Source: Rhodobacterales bacterium LSUCC0387
Lineage (GTDB): Bacteria > Pseudomonadota > Alphaproteobacteria > Rhodobacterales > Rhodobacteraceae
Direction of reading: 5' to 3'
DNA length: 64,000 nucleotides
Assembly: GCA_015689775.1 (NCBI GenBank)
Contig: WVSR01000003.1
Coordinates: 62,001 to 126,000, forward strand
The translations under genes and the position numbers were made by a program. Under the pieces are notes generated by a model. That model searched no databases, was not told where the DNA came from, and saw only the letters and a program-made list of their open reading frames with translations. Position 1 is the stretch's first letter. Every line of letters starts with the position of its first letter. Positions 35,058 through 43,829 of this stretch are shown piece after piece.

Positions 35058-35348
35058 ATGTCACGCGTCTGCGAATTGACTGGCAAGGGGCCGATGTCTG
35101 GCAACAATGTCAGCCATGCCAACAACAAAACCAAGCGCCGCTTCCTGCCAAACCTGACGGAAGTGAATTTGGGCTCTGAAATTCTTGATCGCAGCTTCAA
35201 ACTGCGTATTTCCAACTCTGCTTTGCGCACCGTTGATGCGCGCGGCGGTTTGGATGCTGTTCTTCTGCGCGCGAAGGATGACGTCTTGTCGCCCCGCGCC
35301 TTGAAGATCAAACGCGAGATTGCCAAAGCGCAAGCTGCACAAGCTTAA
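35058..35348 (+). CDS. rpmB: 50S ribosomal protein L28
   Basis: A 96-residue ribosomal protein. [20 protein letters not shown] and the [12 protein letters not shown] motif are diagnostic of L28. Slightly longer than E. coli L28, as usual in alphaproteobacteria. GACGAGGATGATCC precedes the ATG. A terminator follows at 35395. Confidence 0.97.
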   Translation: MSRVCELTGKGPMSGNNVSHANNKTKRRFLPNLTEVNLGSEILDRSFKLRISNSALRTVDARGGLDAVLLRAKDDVLSPRALKIKREIAKAQAAQA

Positions 35349-35394
35349 TCATCGCTGATCGAGATCCTGACCTTCGCGGGTGAGGATGCTGCAA

Positions 35395-35434
35395 GAAACG
35401 CCCCCGACCCTTGGTTGCGGGGTGTTTCGTTTTG
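35395..35434 (+). terminator. Rho-independent terminator after rpmB
   Basis: GAAACGCCCC (35395-35404) and GGGGTGTTTC (35419-35428) pair over 10 bp with one wobble, followed by GTTTTG. Confidence 0.7.
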
Positions 35435-35496
35435 TGCGGCAGCGCGACACCATCGCGCAGGGTCAGACATTATATTTTGTGGTTTTGATTGGCGCC

Positions 35497-35871
35497 ATGA
35501 AACGCAAGGCATCCAATTGGCTGATGACAGCGCTAATTGCGCTGATGGTGCTGACCAGCAGCGCCCATTCCATGGCGCGCGGTCAGATGGTTTGGGGCGA
35601 TTTAACCACATTATGCCTCGGGGCCGAGCAGGTCTGGATCGTCACCGATGCGCAGGGCTTGCCGCTTCTGGATCAAGACGGCGCGCCTGTCACGCACAAA
35701 CACGCCTGCCTTGATTGCCATCTGGCCCATGCTGCCCCGCTGTTACTCAGCCCCGCTTGGCAGGCTAATGCAGGCTATCACAAATTTGACCAGACACGCG
35801 AAGCACCCACCCTGATTGGGGCGTCTTTGCCCCGCCACAAACAGGCCCGCGCACCCCCCATCCTTCTGTGA
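35497..35871 (+). CDS. Exported CxxCH protein, DUF2946-like
   Basis: 124 residues. The N-terminus MKRKASNWLMTALIALMVLT is a signal peptide, probably cleaved after AHS. The mature part carries HKHACLDCHLAHAAPLLL, with a CxxCH sequence that in a periplasmic protein could bind haem or, with the surrounding histidines, a metal. The layout recalls DUF2946 proteins. It precedes a PCu(A)C copper chaperone by 49 bp, which suggests a copper or cytochrome oxidase role (inference). The ribosome-binding site is weak. Confidence 0.6.
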   Translation: MKRKASNWLMTALIALMVLTSSAHSMARGQMVWGDLTTLCLGAEQVWIVTDAQGLPLLDQDGAPVTHKHACLDCHLAHAAPLLLSPAWQANAGYHKFDQTREAPTLIGASLPRHKQARAPPILL

Positions 35872-35920
35872 GTTCAACCCTATTTGAATTTCAATACAGA
35901 TCTGGATGGAGATATCCAAA

Positions 35921-36406
35921 ATGAAAAAGCGGTTTTTCCTCGCTGCGGCCCTTTGCGCGCTGCCCTCTTTTGCGTTGGCCGATATGGTCGTCAGTGATGC
36001 CTATGCCCGCAGCACAGGCCCCTCAGCCCCCACAGGTGCGGCCTTTATGCAAATCACCAACGACACGGGCCAAGATGACGTCATCACGGGCGTGATCTCG
36101 GATGCCGCAGCCAAAGTCGAATTGCACACCCATATCGCCGATGGCGATGGGGTGATGCGTATGATGCATGTCGAAGAGGGGTTTCCTATTGCAGCAGGCG
36201 AAACCATCTTACTTGAGCGTGGCGGCAAGCATGTAATGTTCATGGGGCTGAATGCACCGATGGAAAATGGCGCTGAGATCGAAGTGACGTTCACCTTCGA
36301 GACCGCAAGCCCGCTAATAGTGACCATCCGCGTTGATCTCGATCGTATGCCCGAAGGCCATTCCATGAGCGGCCACGGGCCGATGGGCGAAGGCCATAAC
36401 AACTGA
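35921..36406 (+). CDS. Periplasmic copper chaperone PCu(A)C
   Basis: 161 residues with signal peptide MKKRFFLAAALCALPSFALA. The copper site is formed by LHTHIADGDGVMRMMHVEEG and GGKHVMFMGL, the HxnM...HxM pattern that binds Cu(I) for insertion into the CuA centre of cytochrome oxidase. The C-terminus is histidine-rich (GHSMSGHGPMGEGHNN). The ATG at 35921 has GGAG nine bases upstream; an ATG at 35906 does not. Confidence 0.9.
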   Translation: MKKRFFLAAALCALPSFALADMVVSDAYARSTGPSAPTGAAFMQITNDTGQDDVITGVISDAAAKVELHTHIADGDGVMRMMHVEEGFPIAAGETILLERGGKHVMFMGLNAPMENGAEIEVTFTFETASPLIVTIRVDLDRMPEGHSMSGHGPMGEGHNN

Positions 36407-36412
36407 TCTCGT

Positions 36413-36452
36413 AAACCCGCGCAGGCTGGGCATGTGCTTGCGCGGGTTTATA
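36413..36452 (+). terminator. Rho-independent terminator after the PCu(A)C gene
   Basis: AAACCCGCGCA (36413-36423) and TGCGCGGGTTT (36439-36449) pair over 11 bp, with an A/T-rich tail. It separates the copper chaperone from lepA. Confidence 0.8.
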
Positions 36453-36525
36453 ATCTGAGCCCTCTTTCCTATTGGCCCGCCTTGCGCTATCTGACCGCTT
36501 ACTTCACGCATAGCCTAGGGCCAAC

Positions 36526-38325
36526 ATGACCGAGCTTTCACGCATTCGTAACTTCTCCATCGTGGCGCATATCGACCACGGGAAATCCACCTTGGCGGAT
36601 CGCCTGATTCAATTGACAGGCACGGTGGCCGAGCGGGATATGAAAGAGCAATTGCTTGACGCGATGGATATCGAGCGCGAACGCGGGATCACCATCAAGG
36701 CCAATACCGTGCGGATCGAATACCCCGCGAAGGACGGCCAGACCTATGTGCTGAACCTGATCGACACGCCCGGCCATGTCGATTTCGCCTATGAGGTCAG
36801 CCGCTCGATGCGGGCGGTGGAAGGGTCGCTTTTGGTTGTCGATGCAAGCCAAGGGGTTGAGGCGCAGACCTTGGCCAATGTGTATCAGGCGATTGAAGCA
36901 GATCACGAGATTGTTCCCGTTCTCAATAAGATTGACCTGCCAGCCGCTGAACCTGAAAGAGTTTGTGAGCAGATCGAAGATGTGATCGGGATTGATGCCT
37001 CAGACGCGGTCATGATTTCCGCGAAAACGGGTTTGGGCATCCCTGACGTTCTAGAGGCAATCGTCACCCGACTGCCCGCACCCACAGGTGACGCAAAGGC
37101 ACCGCTTAAAGCAATGCTGATCGACAGCTACTATGACCCCTATCTGGGCGTGGTCGTTCTGATCCGCGTGGTGGAGGGCAAGATCAAAAAGGGCGACCGC
37201 GTCCGTATGATGAAAACCGGCGGACTCTATCAAATTGACCGCCTCGGCGTGTTCCGCCCCCAGATGGAGAATATTGCAGAACTCGGGCCAGGCGAGATCG
37301 GGTTTTTGACCGCCTCCATCAAACAGGTGCGCGACACCCGTGTGGGCGACACCATCACCCATGATAAAGGCGGCTGTGCGACAGCGCTTCCCGGGTTCAA
37401 GCCCTCTATACCTGTGGTGTTCTGCGGCCTTTTCCCTGTGGATGCCAATGATTTCGAAGACTTGCGCGATGCGATTGAAAAATTGGCCCTCAATGACGCA
37501 AGCTTTACCTATGAGATGGAAACCTCAGCCGCGCTTGGGTTTGGCTTCCGCTGCGGGTTCTTGGGTCTTTTGCATCTTGAGGTCGTCCGCGACCGCCTTG
37601 AACGCGAATATGATATTGATCTCATCACCACCGCGCCTTCGGTGATTTATCATGTGCACATGCGTGACGGGTCGATGGTGGAATTGCACAATCCCGCCGA
37701 TATGCCCGACCTGACCTATGTCGATCATATCGAAGAGCCGCGGATAAAGGCCACGATCCTTGTGCCTGATGATTTCTTGGGCGATGTGCTGAAACTCTGC
37801 CAAGACCGCCGCGGGGTGCAGCTTGACCTCACCTATGCGGGCAACCGCGCGATGGTGGTCTATGATTTACCGCTGAACGAAGTGGTGTTTGACTTCTACG
37901 ACCGCCTCAAATCGGTGACCAAGGGCTATGCCAGCTTTGACTATCAGATGACGGGTTATCAACAGGATTACTTGGTCAAAATGCAAATTCTGGTGAACGA
38001 TGAGCCGGTTGATGCCCTCTCTACCATGGTGCATCGGGACCGCGCCGAACAGCGGGGCCGCATGATGTGCGAAAAGCTCAAAGAGCTGATCCCCCGCCAT
38101 ATGTTCAAAATCCCGATCCAAGCCGCGATTGGCGGGCGCATCATCGCGCGCGAAACCTTAGCCGCGCTGCGCAAGGACGTGACCGCAAAATGTTACGGCG
38201 GGGATGCCACCCGCAAGCGGAAACTCTTGGATAAGCAGAAAGCGGGCAAGAAGAAGATGCGCCAATTCGGCAAGGTCGAAATCCCGCAAAGCGCCTTTAT
38301 CAACGCGTTGAAGATGGATGACTAA
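36526..38325 (+). CDS. lepA: Elongation factor 4 (LepA)
   Basis: A 599-residue translational GTPase. G1 is [10 protein letters not shown]3 DTPGH, G4 NKIDLP. The C-terminal domain specific to LepA contains [20 protein letters not shown] and ends with the [20 protein letters not shown] basic tail. It acts at the ribosome under stress and in initiation. Full length. Confidence 0.97.
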   Translation: MTELSRIRNFSIVAHIDHGKSTLADRLIQLTGTVAERDMKEQLLDAMDIERERGITIKANTVRIEYPAKDGQTYVLNLIDTPGHVDFAYEVSRSMRAVEGSLLVVDASQGVEAQTLANVYQAIEADHEIVPVLNKIDLPAAEPERVCEQIEDVIGIDASDAVMISAKTGLGIPDVLEAIVTRLPAPTGDAKAPLKAMLIDSYYDPYLGVVVLIRVVEGKIKKGDRVRMMKTGGLYQIDRLGVFRPQMENIAELGPGEIGFLTASIKQVRDTRVGDTITHDKGGCATALPGFKPSIPVVFCGLFPVDANDFEDLRDAIEKLALNDASFTYEMETSAALGFGFRCGFLGLLHLEVVRDRLEREYDIDLITTAPSVIYHVHMRDGSMVELHNPADMPDLTYVDHIEEPRIKATILVPDDFLGDVLKLCQDRRGVQLDLTYAGNRAMVVYDLPLNEVVFDFYDRLKSVTKGYASFDYQMTGYQQDYLVKMQILVNDEPVDALSTMVHRDRAEQRGRMMCEKLKELIPRHMFKIPIQAAIGGRIIARETLAALRKDVTAKCYGGDATRKRKLLDKQKAGKKKMRQFGKVEIPQSAFINALKMDD

Positions 38326-38615
38326 GGGGGCCGGCAGCCAGATATGGCCGCCTCTCTCGCGTCTGCGCTCTCGACTCCCCCCCCCGAAGTCATGTCACCT
38401 TATCGCGCGCGTCAATCGTGGCCAGCGAGTTGCGCGGGTGTGATGACGTGTAGTGAGTTTGCCAAAGTAACCGACCGCTTTGTGGGGGCAGTAGAGGCCT
38501 ACAGGAGGTCGGCGCTTTTGAGCACATTGAACGCGATCTAAATCAAGGCACGGCCGGTCGTTACAACAATGATACTTTTTAGGAAACGTGCATAACGAAC
38601 CAAAAGGATCATATC
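38326..38615. other. Intergenic stretch after lepA
   Basis: 290 bp without a gene I can support. It contains a run of nine C (38377-38385) and a 65-codon open frame (38344-38541) with no recognisable family or ribosome-binding site. It may hold gene remains and the promoter of the small membrane protein at 38616. Confidence 0.5.
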
Positions 38616-38798
38616 ATGCGCTTGTTTTTCCTCATATCTACATTGGCCGCGACAGCTTTGGCGGGGATCGGCGTAACAGCTGTGTTGGCCGCAGGTCTAG
38701 ACGGGTGGCAGCCGATTGCCATTGCCGCATCAGGTGGTGCGGTCGTAGCCTTGCCTGCCGCGTGGATCATAGCGCGGCGTATTAAGGTATTAACCTGA
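38616..38798 (+). CDS. Small two-span membrane protein, Rhodobacterales family sometimes mislabelled CTP synthetase
   Basis: 60 residues: MRLFFLISTLAATALAGIGV, then a glycine/alanine-rich second helix and IARRIKVLT. It matches my memory of a short Rhodobacterales membrane protein with an ALAGIGVTAVLAAG core. AAAAGGA is well placed before the ATG. It lies 16 bp before the cytochrome b561 remnant, so both may share a transcript. Function unknown. Confidence 0.7.
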   Translation: MRLFFLISTLAATALAGIGVTAVLAAGLDGWQPIAIAASGGAVVALPAAWIIARRIKVLT

Positions 38799-38814
38799 TA
38801 GGAACGGAAAAGAG

Positions 38815-39304
38815 ATGTCAAAACCACTGGGCTATAACAGCACGCAGATTGCGCTGCATTGGGGCACAGCCGCCCTCATCATTTATCAATTCGTCTACCA
38901 CGAAGGCATTGAAGAGGCCTATGAGCAGGCGCTTGAAATAGGCATTTACGCGCAGTCTTTGTGATGGGCGAGCCATGCCATTCCAGGGATTATGGTACTG
39001 CTTTTGGTGATATGGCAACTGGTTCTGCGCCTGCGGCGCGGTGCGCCTGATGCCCCCCGCCGAAGAGCCTGCGATTTTCGCGCGGCTGTCGCATATCGCC
39101 CATTGGGCGTTTTATGCGCTGATGCTGGCCTTGCTAATCACGGGGATGCCGGCATGGGGCGGCCAGATTGAGGCCAGCGCCGAAGTGCATGAGGTTCTCA
39201 AGTCGCTCCTCATGCTTTTGGTCTTGGTGCATGTGGGCGCGGTGTTGGTGCATCAATTCGTCTGGAAGACCAATATCATGCAGCGCATGAAACGCGCAGG
39301 TTAA
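38815..39304 (+). pseudogene. Broken cytochrome b561-family gene
   Basis: The frame starts at ATG 38815 (MSKPLGYNSTQIALHWGTAA) and hits TGA at 38962-38964 after 49 codons. It continues in frame with WASHAIPGIMVLLLVIWQLV and LRLRRGAPDAP. A six-C run (39053-39058), one more than expected, shifts it; the rest, AEEPAIFARLSHIAHWAFYA to VHQFVWKTNIMQRMKRAG, is in another frame. The haem-ligand histidines are still recognisable (LHWG, SHAIPG, AHW, VHQF), so the damage is recent. It would have been a four-helix di-haem membrane cytochrome of about 162 residues. Confidence 0.88.
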
Positions 39305-40053
39305 CCCAAGAACACCTTGAGGCTTTCCACAAATTCCCGCTGGGTCTCGGCATGGAGCCAATGCCCCGCTTGCGGAATTTTTACAAATTTTGCATTGGGA
39401 AACAGTGCCTTAATAGCGGGACGATGCTCGGGGCGAACATAATCGGAACGCCCGCCCGACAGGAACAAGATATCCCCCTCAAAGGGGGTGAAATCCCCCT
39501 CCGGCCAGCCTGTGATCCTCGCCATTTCGCGCGAGAGAACATCTAAATTTAGACGCCACGCCTGTGCCTTTACATCCAGCGATTGCAGCAAAAACGCACG
39601 AACCCCTGCATCGTCCACATGGGCCTGCAATTGGCGATCTGCATCCCCGCGTGTCGCGACCGCGCTGAGATCAATTGCACGCATGGCATCAATCATCGGT
39701 TGTTGCGAATGGCCATAGGTCACTGGGGCAATATCCGCGATCACGGCACGGCGGATCAAATCGGGCCGCGTCAGTGCCAACATCATGACGGCCTTGCCAC
39801 CCATTGAATGGCCAACCACATCGGCGCAGGCGCCATAGGCCTCGATCACTTGCGCCAGATCATTGGCCAGATCAGGGTAGCTGTGACTGTCATACCATGG
39901 GCTTGCGCCATGGTTGCGCATATCAACAGCAAGGCAATGCCGTTCGACCCGTTTTGCAATCACACCCCAATTGCGCGCTGATCCATAAAGACCATGCGCG
40001 ATCAAAAGAGGCGGGCGATCCTGCGGCGTGCCATGTTCAACAATGTTCAACAT
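39301..40053 (-). CDS. Alpha/beta-hydrolase, YbfF-like esterase
   Basis: 250 residues. HGLYGSARNWG forms the oxyanion loop, VVGHSMGGKAVM carries the nucleophile S83, the acid is in GGRSDYV and the histidine in GHWLHAETQ. Resembles the YbfF esterases active on acyl-CoA or short esters. Its stop overlaps the end of the convergent b561 remnant by four bases. Substrate unknown. Confidence 0.88.
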   Translation of the reverse strand: MLNIVEHGTPQDRPPLLIAHGLYGSARNWGVIAKRVERHCLAVDMRNHGASPWYDSHSYPDLANDLAQVIEAYGACADVVGHSMGGKAVMMLALTRPDLIRRAVIADIAPVTYGHSQQPMIDAMRAIDLSAVATRGDADRQLQAHVDDAGVRAFLLQSLDVKAQAWRLNLDVLSREMARITGWPEGDFTPFEGDILFLSGGRSDYVRPEHRPAIKALFPNAKFVKIPQAGHWLHAETQREFVESLKVFLG

Positions 40054-40095
40054 AGACCGCTTTTTAAGGGATCCCCCGCCCCTTGGAAAGGTGAC

Positions 40096-41007
40096 TTAAT
40101 GCGCCGGCGCCACAAAGGTGCCATTGCGCAAATCCGCTATTGCTTGGCGAATTTCGTCTTGGGTGTTCATCACAATTGGCCCATGCCACGCGACAGGCTC
40201 TTCGATCGGTGCGCCTGAAATCAATAGAAACCGCACACCTTCAGGCCCCGCCTGCACGGTGATCTCATCGCCTGTGCCAAATCGGATCAAAGTGCGATCG
40301 CCCGACATATCGCGAATGTTCACCTCTTGCCCCATGACCTCTTTTTCCAAAAGCACGCCTGTGGGTTGGCTTGCATGTGCGAACGCGGCTTGGCCTTCAA
40401 AGACATAGGCAAAGGCGCGGCGATAGGTGTCGATGCGGAAGGTTTTCTTCACGCCCGCAGGGACTGAAATATCCAAATATTGGGGATCAGCGGCAATGCC
40501 ATCAACGGGGCCTTTCTTGCCCCAAAATTTCCCAACGATCACTTTGACACAGGTGCCATCGTCATCAATTACCTCTGGGATTTCTTGCGCGGCGACATCT
40601 TGATAGCGGGGATCCGTCATTTTCATAGATGACGGCAGATTACCCCAGAGCTGAAACCCGTGCATTTGCCCTTTGGCGTTTCCGAGCGGCATTTCTTGGT
40701 GCAAGATGCCCCGCCCTGCGGTCATCCATTGCACCGAACCAGCCCCCAATTTGCCAGTATTGCCAAGGCTATCTGAATGCTCAACCGTGCCTGCCAGCAC
40801 ATAGGTGATGGTCTCAATCCCACGATGAGGATGCCATGGGAACCCTTTCTGGAAATAGGCGGGATCTTCGTTGCGAAAATCGTCAAACAATAAGAACGGG
40901 TCAAGTTCGGTTGGATCATGAAAGCCAAAGGCACGGTGCAAATGCACCCCTGCCCCTTCCAAAGTAGGCTTTGCGCTGCGCGCTTCAACAACAGGACGGA
41001 TCGACAT
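40096..41007 (-). CDS. Pirin family protein
   Basis: A 303-residue bicupin. The metal site is in FPWHPHRGIETITYVLAG (two His) and GRGILHQEMP (His, Glu). Bacterial pirins include quercetin dioxygenase-like enzymes and regulators of pyruvate metabolism. The ATG at 41007 (MSIRPVVEARSAK) has AAGGAGAAAG in front; longer upstream reading is non-conserved. It precedes the hydrolase on the same strand by 42 bp. Confidence 0.9.
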   Translation of the reverse strand: MSIRPVVEARSAKPTLEGAGVHLHRAFGFHDPTELDPFLLFDDFRNEDPAYFQKGFPWHPHRGIETITYVLAGTVEHSDSLGNTGKLGAGSVQWMTAGRGILHQEMPLGNAKGQMHGFQLWGNLPSSMKMTDPRYQDVAAQEIPEVIDDDGTCVKVIVGKFWGKKGPVDGIAADPQYLDISVPAGVKKTFRIDTYRRAFAYVFEGQAAFAHASQPTGVLLEKEVMGQEVNIRDMSGDRTLIRFGTGDEITVQAGPEGVRFLLISGAPIEEPVAWHGPIVMNTQDEIRQAIADLRNGTFVAPAH

Positions 41008-41179
41008 GAGCTTTCTCCTTCTTATGCTCTGCACGGTCTGCGGGTTCGCGTTGTGTATCAAACTAGGGCGCAGCCCCCACCGTGACAATCTGCACAAATC
41101 CGCAAAAAGATGTGCATCTTTGCGAGGGCCGATATTCCATGTATGAGCAGGGAGCAGATTTCAGCAAAAGGAATGCTTC

Positions 41180-41689
41180 GTGGTCAAGAAACGCGCCCAA
41201 GACGAGATTATCGGCTATATCGCTCCCAATATTGCCCGCCGCAGCTTTGCAGTGTTTTGTTTGGGTGGCCTAGGGTTTCTGCTGATCATGATTGCGGCCA
41301 CAAACCCGCCCCAACATCTCTTCTGGCTCTTGCTGTTGATTGTGTTTGGCGTGGGGTCATTGGGGATGACCTATAAATTGTGGGAAGCCTCATCGCATAA
41401 GCTGATCCTAACCCGCGAATGTCTGCGCGAAGAAAATGGCCGCGTGTTGTTCAATATCGACAATGTCGAAAGCGTGGATCATGGGTTTCTAGCGATGAAG
41501 CCCGCGGGGGGCTTTATCGTATTTTTGTACAAACCCGAGGAAGGGGGGCGCGTTTATGCCCCTGGTCTTTGGCGGCGGTGGGGGAAATCTGTTGCCGTTG
41601 GCGGCGTCACATCGGCAGGCGAAGCCAAAGCTGTAGCCGATTTGATCAAAATCATATTGGCGGAGCGGGATTTGGGGGCGAAATCCTAA
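41180..41689 (+). CDS. Membrane protein with PH-like cytoplasmic domain, unknown function
   Basis: 169 residues starting at GTG with AAAGGA upstream. Two adjacent membrane helices (about residues 22-40 and 47-63) are followed by a beta-rich domain (HKLILTRECLREENGRVLFN, then SVDHGFLAMKPAGGFIVFLY) resembling bacterial PH-like folds, and a C-terminal helix. I do not recognise a specific family. Confidence 0.65.
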   Translation: MVKKRAQDEIIGYIAPNIARRSFAVFCLGGLGFLLIMIAATNPPQHLFWLLLLIVFGVGSLGMTYKLWEASSHKLILTRECLREENGRVLFNIDNVESVDHGFLAMKPAGGFIVFLYKPEEGGRVYAPGLWRRWGKSVAVGGVTSAGEAKAVADLIKIILAERDLGAKS

Positions 41690-41714
41690 AGCGCGAGGTC
41701 GGCTCCGAAAGAGG

Positions 41715-43151
41715 TTATAAACCTTTCGCGCGATAGCTTGCCGCCACACGCGCAATGGACACCAAAAATCCCGCCATCCGCAAATCAGGCACATCATGGC
41801 GATCATGCCAGACCTCGCGCATCGCCTGATAGGCGGTGCGCATCGTATCATCGAGGCCCGAGCGCACCAATTCCAACTCTCCAGCGCCGCGCAGATATTT
41901 CTGTTTGAAATCAGGCGACAACGTCCAACCAATACCCGTGTCGCGCGACAGCCGCTCGAGCTCATTTACGATCAATTCATGGCGGCTTTCTTCTTGGCGG
42001 CGCTGCATCCGACCAAATCGGATATGCGAGAGGTTCTTCACCCACTCGAAATAGGACACGGTCACGCCGCCCGCATTGGCGTAAAGATCAGGAATGATCA
42101 CCACACCCTTTTCGCGCAGCACATCATCCGCGCCAGCGGTAATGGGGCCATTGGCCGCCTCAATGATGAGCAGTGCTTTGATCCGCGCGGCATTGGACAG
42201 GTTAATCACCCCCTCAAGCGCCGCAGGGATCAGGATATCGCACTCAGCCTCAAGCGCAGAGGAGCCGTCCTCGATGAAGGTGCCGCCTTTGAAATCACGC
42301 GCACCGCCCGTGGCAACGATGTGGGCGCGCAGGGCTTCGATATCCAAACCTTGATCATTATGAACCGCGCCATCGCGTTCAATCACATGAGTAACCTTTG
42401 CGCCATCCTCATCACGCAGAAACAGCGCCGCATGATAGCCCACATTGCCCAAGCCCTGCACAATGATACGCTTGCCCTCAAGGTCGCCCGATAGATTGGC
42501 CGCTTTAATATCCTCTGGATGGCGGAAGAATTCACGCAAGGCATATTGCACGCCCCTCCCTGTGGCCTCGATACGGCCCTGAATACCGCCCACATGAATG
42601 GGTTTCCCTGTAACGCAGGCCTTTGCATTAATGTCGGTCGTGTTCATGCGTGCATATTGATCTGCAATCACCGCCATCTCACGCTCGCCCGTGCCCATAT
42701 CTGGGGCAGGTACGTTTTGGCTGGGGTTGATGAGGTCACGCTTGATCAACTCATAGGCAAAGCGGCGAGTGATGCGGTCGAGTTCATCTTCATCCCATTC
42801 GCGCGGGTCGATACACAGCCCACCCTTTGAGCCACCAAATGGCGCCTCAACAAGCGCACATTTAAACGTCATCAGAGCCGCCAAGGCCTCAACCTCGTCT
42901 TGATTAACGTTGGGGGCATAGCGGATACCACCTTTTACAGGTTCCATATGCTCTGAGTGCACCGAGCGATAACCCGTAAAGGTCTTAATTTCACCGCGTA
43001 GCTTAACGCCAAAACGCACCACATAGGTGGAATTGCAGACGCGGATTTTCTCCTCCAATCCGGGTGAGAGATCCATCAACGCGGCCGCGCGGTTGAACAT
43101 CAGCTCAACGGATTGGCGAAAACTCGGTTCATTTGCAGGGATGCTAGCCAT
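41715..43151 (-). CDS. Glutamate dehydrogenase (Glu/Leu/Phe/Val family)
   Basis: A 478-residue NAD(P)-dependent enzyme. EPVKGGIRYAP and EAPFGGSKGGLCIDP contain the substrate and catalytic lysines; VPAPDMGTGEREM carries the catalytic aspartate; IVQGLGNVGYHAA is the dinucleotide fold. It interconverts glutamate and 2-oxoglutarate with ammonia. Length and motifs are closer to catabolic NAD-linked GDHs of this size than to the 180-kDa class. The 270-bp gap upstream shows no named regulatory site. Confidence 0.92.
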   Translation of the reverse strand: MASIPANEPSFRQSVELMFNRAAALMDLSPGLEEKIRVCNSTYVVRFGVKLRGEIKTFTGYRSVHSEHMEPVKGGIRYAPNVNQDEVEALAALMTFKCALVEAPFGGSKGGLCIDPREWDEDELDRITRRFAYELIKRDLINPSQNVPAPDMGTGEREMAVIADQYARMNTTDINAKACVTGKPIHVGGIQGRIEATGRGVQYALREFFRHPEDIKAANLSGDLEGKRIIVQGLGNVGYHAALFLRDEDGAKVTHVIERDGAVHNDQGLDIEALRAHIVATGGARDFKGGTFIEDGSSALEAECDILIPAALEGVINLSNAARIKALLIIEAANGPITAGADDVLREKGVVIIPDLYANAGGVTVSYFEWVKNLSHIRFGRMQRRQEESRHELIVNELERLSRDTGIGWTLSPDFKQKYLRGAGELELVRSGLDDTMRTAYQAMREVWHDRHDVPDLRMAGFLVSIARVAASYRAKGL

Positions 43152-43420
43152 AGCTGTTCCTTCCTTAGACAGCGAACAAAACGGCGCGGGTGCGATTAAA
43201 TTTACGTTTTCCCTTTATCGCATCCATACTTTGCAAAATCGCGACACTCAAAAAAGCGTTTGTAATCTGTTTCACAATTCAAACCCTACGCCTTGTCACG
43301 AAGATTGCAAAAAACTTCGTAAACTCTTCCCGTAATCGCCGCATTTTCGCCGCTCTTTGGGGACATGACAGGAAAGCCTCCGCCAAATCTGCGGTGGGTC
43401 AGGTCAATGGATTGAGGATG

Positions 43421-43756
43421 ATGCAGGGAAAACCAAAAACGGCACAGCTTTGCCGCCATGGTTTGGGCGCGAACCGATTCTGGCGGGACGAGCAGGGCAC
43501 AGTCACGATCTTTGTGGTGCTGTTAACGATAGTCATGGTCAGCCTCGGTGGCTTGGCGGTGGATGTGACCCGCTTCGAATCTCAACGGGCGCAATTGCAA
43601 AGCGCGATTGATCGTGCGGTTCTTTCTGCAGCAGGCACCGCCAATGATGAGGCCGAAGTTTCTAGCATCGTCACACAATATTTGACCGCGCAAAACATTA
43701 CGCCCTCGCGATTAACCCCTGATTATTTCATCCAAGATGGTCGGCAAAATACCTGA
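43421..43756 (+). pseudogene. Truncated TadG-like (Flp pilus assembly) fragment
   Basis: About 111 residues. FWRDEQGTVTIFVVLLTIVM then LGGLAVDVTRFESQRAQLQS is the N-terminal membrane helix and first segment of TadE/TadG-like proteins, which normally continue for several hundred residues with a von Willebrand-type domain. Here it stops at TGA 43754-43756, right before the sarcosine oxidase operon, and no continuation is seen. Probably a remnant left by deletion; a short functional pseudopilin-like protein is less likely. The start could be 43418 or 43421. Confidence 0.65.
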
Positions 43757-43829
43757 GTTTGTCGCAACTTGACGAAACCCTTCTGCGATGCTGTCCTAGG
43801 GTGAGCCTAGGGACAAAGGGAGAGGTCAG

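Noticed and set aside
38344-38541. A 65-codon frame after lepA as a gene
   Set aside because: No family, no ribosome-binding site, and it crosses a run of nine C; treated as intergenic or remnant sequence.
16737-38964. TGA read as a sense codon (recoding or selenocysteine) in the two genes with internal TGA
   Set aside because: Both genes also carry frameshifts, neither position aligns with a conserved Trp or Cys, and many intact genes here end in TGA.
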